From Alphaproteobacteria bacterium (GTDB lineage Bacteria > Pseudomonadota > Alphaproteobacteria > Rhizobiales > Beijerinckiaceae), in assembly GCA_016870035.1 (NCBI GenBank), contig VGCJ01000001.1, positions 41,148 through 105,147 of the forward strand: a DNA stretch of 64,000 nucleotides, read 5' to 3'. Below the pieces are notes generated by a model. The model was not told the origin of the DNA and ran no database searches. It was given only the letters and a program-made list of their open reading frames with translations. Shown here in pieces: positions 62,870 to 64,000 of this stretch (position 1 is the first letter of the stretch; every line of letters begins with the position of its first letter). The translations under genes were made by a program, and so were the position numbers.

Positions 62870-63706
62870 ATGACTTTTGTGGATGCCGCCTCCGCCACGC
62901 GCCGCCAGCCCGGACAAATCAAATTGTTCGGAGCGGAAGCCTTTGAGGGAATGCGTAAGGCTGGGCAATTGACGGCGCAGGCGCTTGATCTTCTGGTTGA
63001 TCTCGTGAAACCGGGTGTAACAACCGAATATCTCGACAAGATCTCCTTCGAATTCGCGATGGATCATGGTGCCTATCCCGCGTCGCTTCACTATCGCGGT
63101 TTCAAGAGATCCATTTGCACCTCAATCAATCACGTCGTGTGCCATGGCATTCCAAATGACAAGCCACTGCGTGAAGGCGACATCGTCAATATCGACATCA
63201 CGCTTGTGGTTGACGGCTGGCATGGCGATTCAAGCCGGATGTATGGCGTGGGTGAAATCCCGCGCCGTGCTGAACGTTTGATGGACGTCACGTTCGAGAG
63301 TTTGATGCGCGGCATCGCGGCTGTGAAGCCCGGCGCAACGACAGGCGATATTGGCTACGCGGTTCAGTCTTATGCTGAGAGCGAACGCTGCGCGGTTGTG
63401 CGCGATTTCTGCGGCCATGGTCTCGGTCGCCTATTCCATGACGAGCCGAATATTCTGCATTATGGCCGCCCGCGCGACGGCGTGCCGCTGAAGCCGGGCA
63501 TGTTCTTCACAATCGAGCCGATGATTAATCTCGGCCGTGCAGAAGTAAAAGTATTGGGCGATGGATGGACCGCCGTGACGCGTGACCGCTCACTGTCTGC
63601 GCAATATGAACATACGATTGGCGTGACCGAGACGGGATGCGAGATCTTCACCCTCTCGCCAAAAGGTCTCGATAAAACTCATATCAGCCAACCGAGCGAA
63701 ACATGA
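62870..63706 (+). CDS. map: Type I methionine aminopeptidase
   Basis: Map removes the initiator methionine from new proteins. The 278-residue product has GMRKAGQLTAQALDLLVDLV, the metal ligands in VNIDITLVVDGWHGDSSRMY, GHGLGRLFHDEPNI with the His, and FTIEPMINLG with the Glu. The N-terminal 20 residues are an alphaproteobacterial extension. Its stop overlaps the radC ATG by four bases. About 200 bases separate it from the divergent CinA-like gene, and no regulatory feature was recognised there. Confidence 0.96.
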   Translation: MTFVDAASATRRQPGQIKLFGAEAFEGMRKAGQLTAQALDLLVDLVKPGVTTEYLDKISFEFAMDHGAYPASLHYRGFKRSICTSINHVVCHGIPNDKPLREGDIVNIDITLVVDGWHGDSSRMYGVGEIPRRAERLMDVTFESLMRGIAAVKPGATTGDIGYAVQSYAESERCAVVRDFCGHGLGRLFHDEPNILHYGRPRDGVPLKPGMFFTIEPMINLGRAEVKVLGDGWTAVTRDRSLSAQYEHTIGVTETGCEIFTLSPKGLDKTHISQPSET

Positions 63707-64000
63707 CCGAACGCGTGATCTCTTCCTCCGATGACAAACAGGAGGAAGATCACGCAAACGGCCACCGCCATAGGTTCAAGGATCGCTTCATGCGCGCGGG
63801 GCACGAAGCGCTTCAAGATTATGAATTACTCGAACTTATTCTCTTCCGCTCGATCCCGCGCCGCGATGTAAAACCACTTTCAAAAAAACTCATCAGCGAA
63901 TTTGGTTCAGTTGCCGAAGTGCTGGGTGCGCCGCTTGCTCGCTTACGCGCAACCGAAGGCATAGGCGATTCAACCGCGATTGATTTGAAACTTGTTGAAG
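63703..64000 (+). CDS. radC: RadC family protein, N-terminal part (runs off the window)
   Basis: From the ATG at 63703 the window contains 99 codons: GHRHRFKDRFMRAGHEALQDYELLELILF, then KPLSKKLISEFGSVAEVLGAPLARLRATEGIGD. This is the helix-hairpin-helix N-terminal part of RadC. The JAB-like metalloprotease domain with HxHPSG would follow outside the window. map-radC is a common alphaproteobacterial pair. Despite the name, a role in DNA repair is not well supported. Confidence 0.93.
   Translation, partial: MTERVISSSDDKQEEDHANGHRHRFKDRFMRAGHEALQDYELLELILFRSIPRRDVKPLSKKLISEFGSVAEVLGAPLARLRATEGIGDSTAIDLKLVE

Overview
This window reads as chromosomal DNA of an alphaproteobacterium, most likely of the order Hyphomicrobiales (Rhizobiales), perhaps near Beijerinckiaceae or Methylobacteriaceae. 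The evidence is a circularly permuted two-piece tmRNA gene with the tag ANDNYAPVAVAA next to an alpha-type sspB, the CobN/CobG aerobic cobalamin pathway, an fdsGBACD-type soluble formate dehydrogenase, DUF4169 and DUF3126 proteins, and a GPR/RgsE-like giant coiled-coil protein. The genus is an inference.

1-9.6 kb holds housekeeping genes: the 5' end of ilvB with its promoter, leader peptide and attenuator, a brnTA toxin-antitoxin pair, miaA and serB (divergent), a thyA-folA-hflK-hflC-degP run on the minus strand, then permuted ssrA followed directly by sspB. 9.2-16.5 kb holds two small alphaproteobacterial genes, a 1217-residue AsmA protein, a hotdog thioesterase and a UvrD/PcrA helicase.

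16.5-36 kb is a cobalamin island. cobC, cobD(cbiB), cobQ and cobO flank a cobalamin riboswitch, which leads into DUF1636-cobW-cobN-cobG-cobH-cobI-cobJ. cobK is inserted in antisense, followed by cobL-cobE-cobM, cbiD in antisense, cobB and a NiCoT nickel/cobalt permease. CbiD stands where CobF would be expected. cobA, cobS, cobT, cobP, cobU and cobV are not here.

36-43 kb carries a LysR regulator with two T-N11-A palindromes in front of fdsG-fdsB-fdsA-fdhD-fdsD, for NAD-dependent formate oxidation. A decayed flgE fragment with an internal TGA follows.

43.9-64 kb is mixed: a SixA-like phosphatase, a UspA protein, a ferredoxin with its reductase, the 1485-residue GPR-like protein, an SDR, a transglutaminase-like protease, a gamma-carbonic anhydrase, DUF3126, cysE, a hydrolase, a zinc-finger protein, a flavin monooxygenase, a glutamate-synthase-like FMN protein and a GT2-GtrA glycosyltransferase. 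Then come kamA and gpt, each carrying one in-frame TAG and lying on either side of a tRNA-Leu(UAA), followed by a CinA-like protein, map and the start of radC.

No CRISPR array, insertion sequence, integrase or rRNA was seen. The most unusual points are the two amber codons flanking the tRNA gene, the ssrA-sspB arrangement, the ilvB attenuator, the mixed CobG/CbiD corrin pathway with internal antisense genes, and the GPR-like protein.
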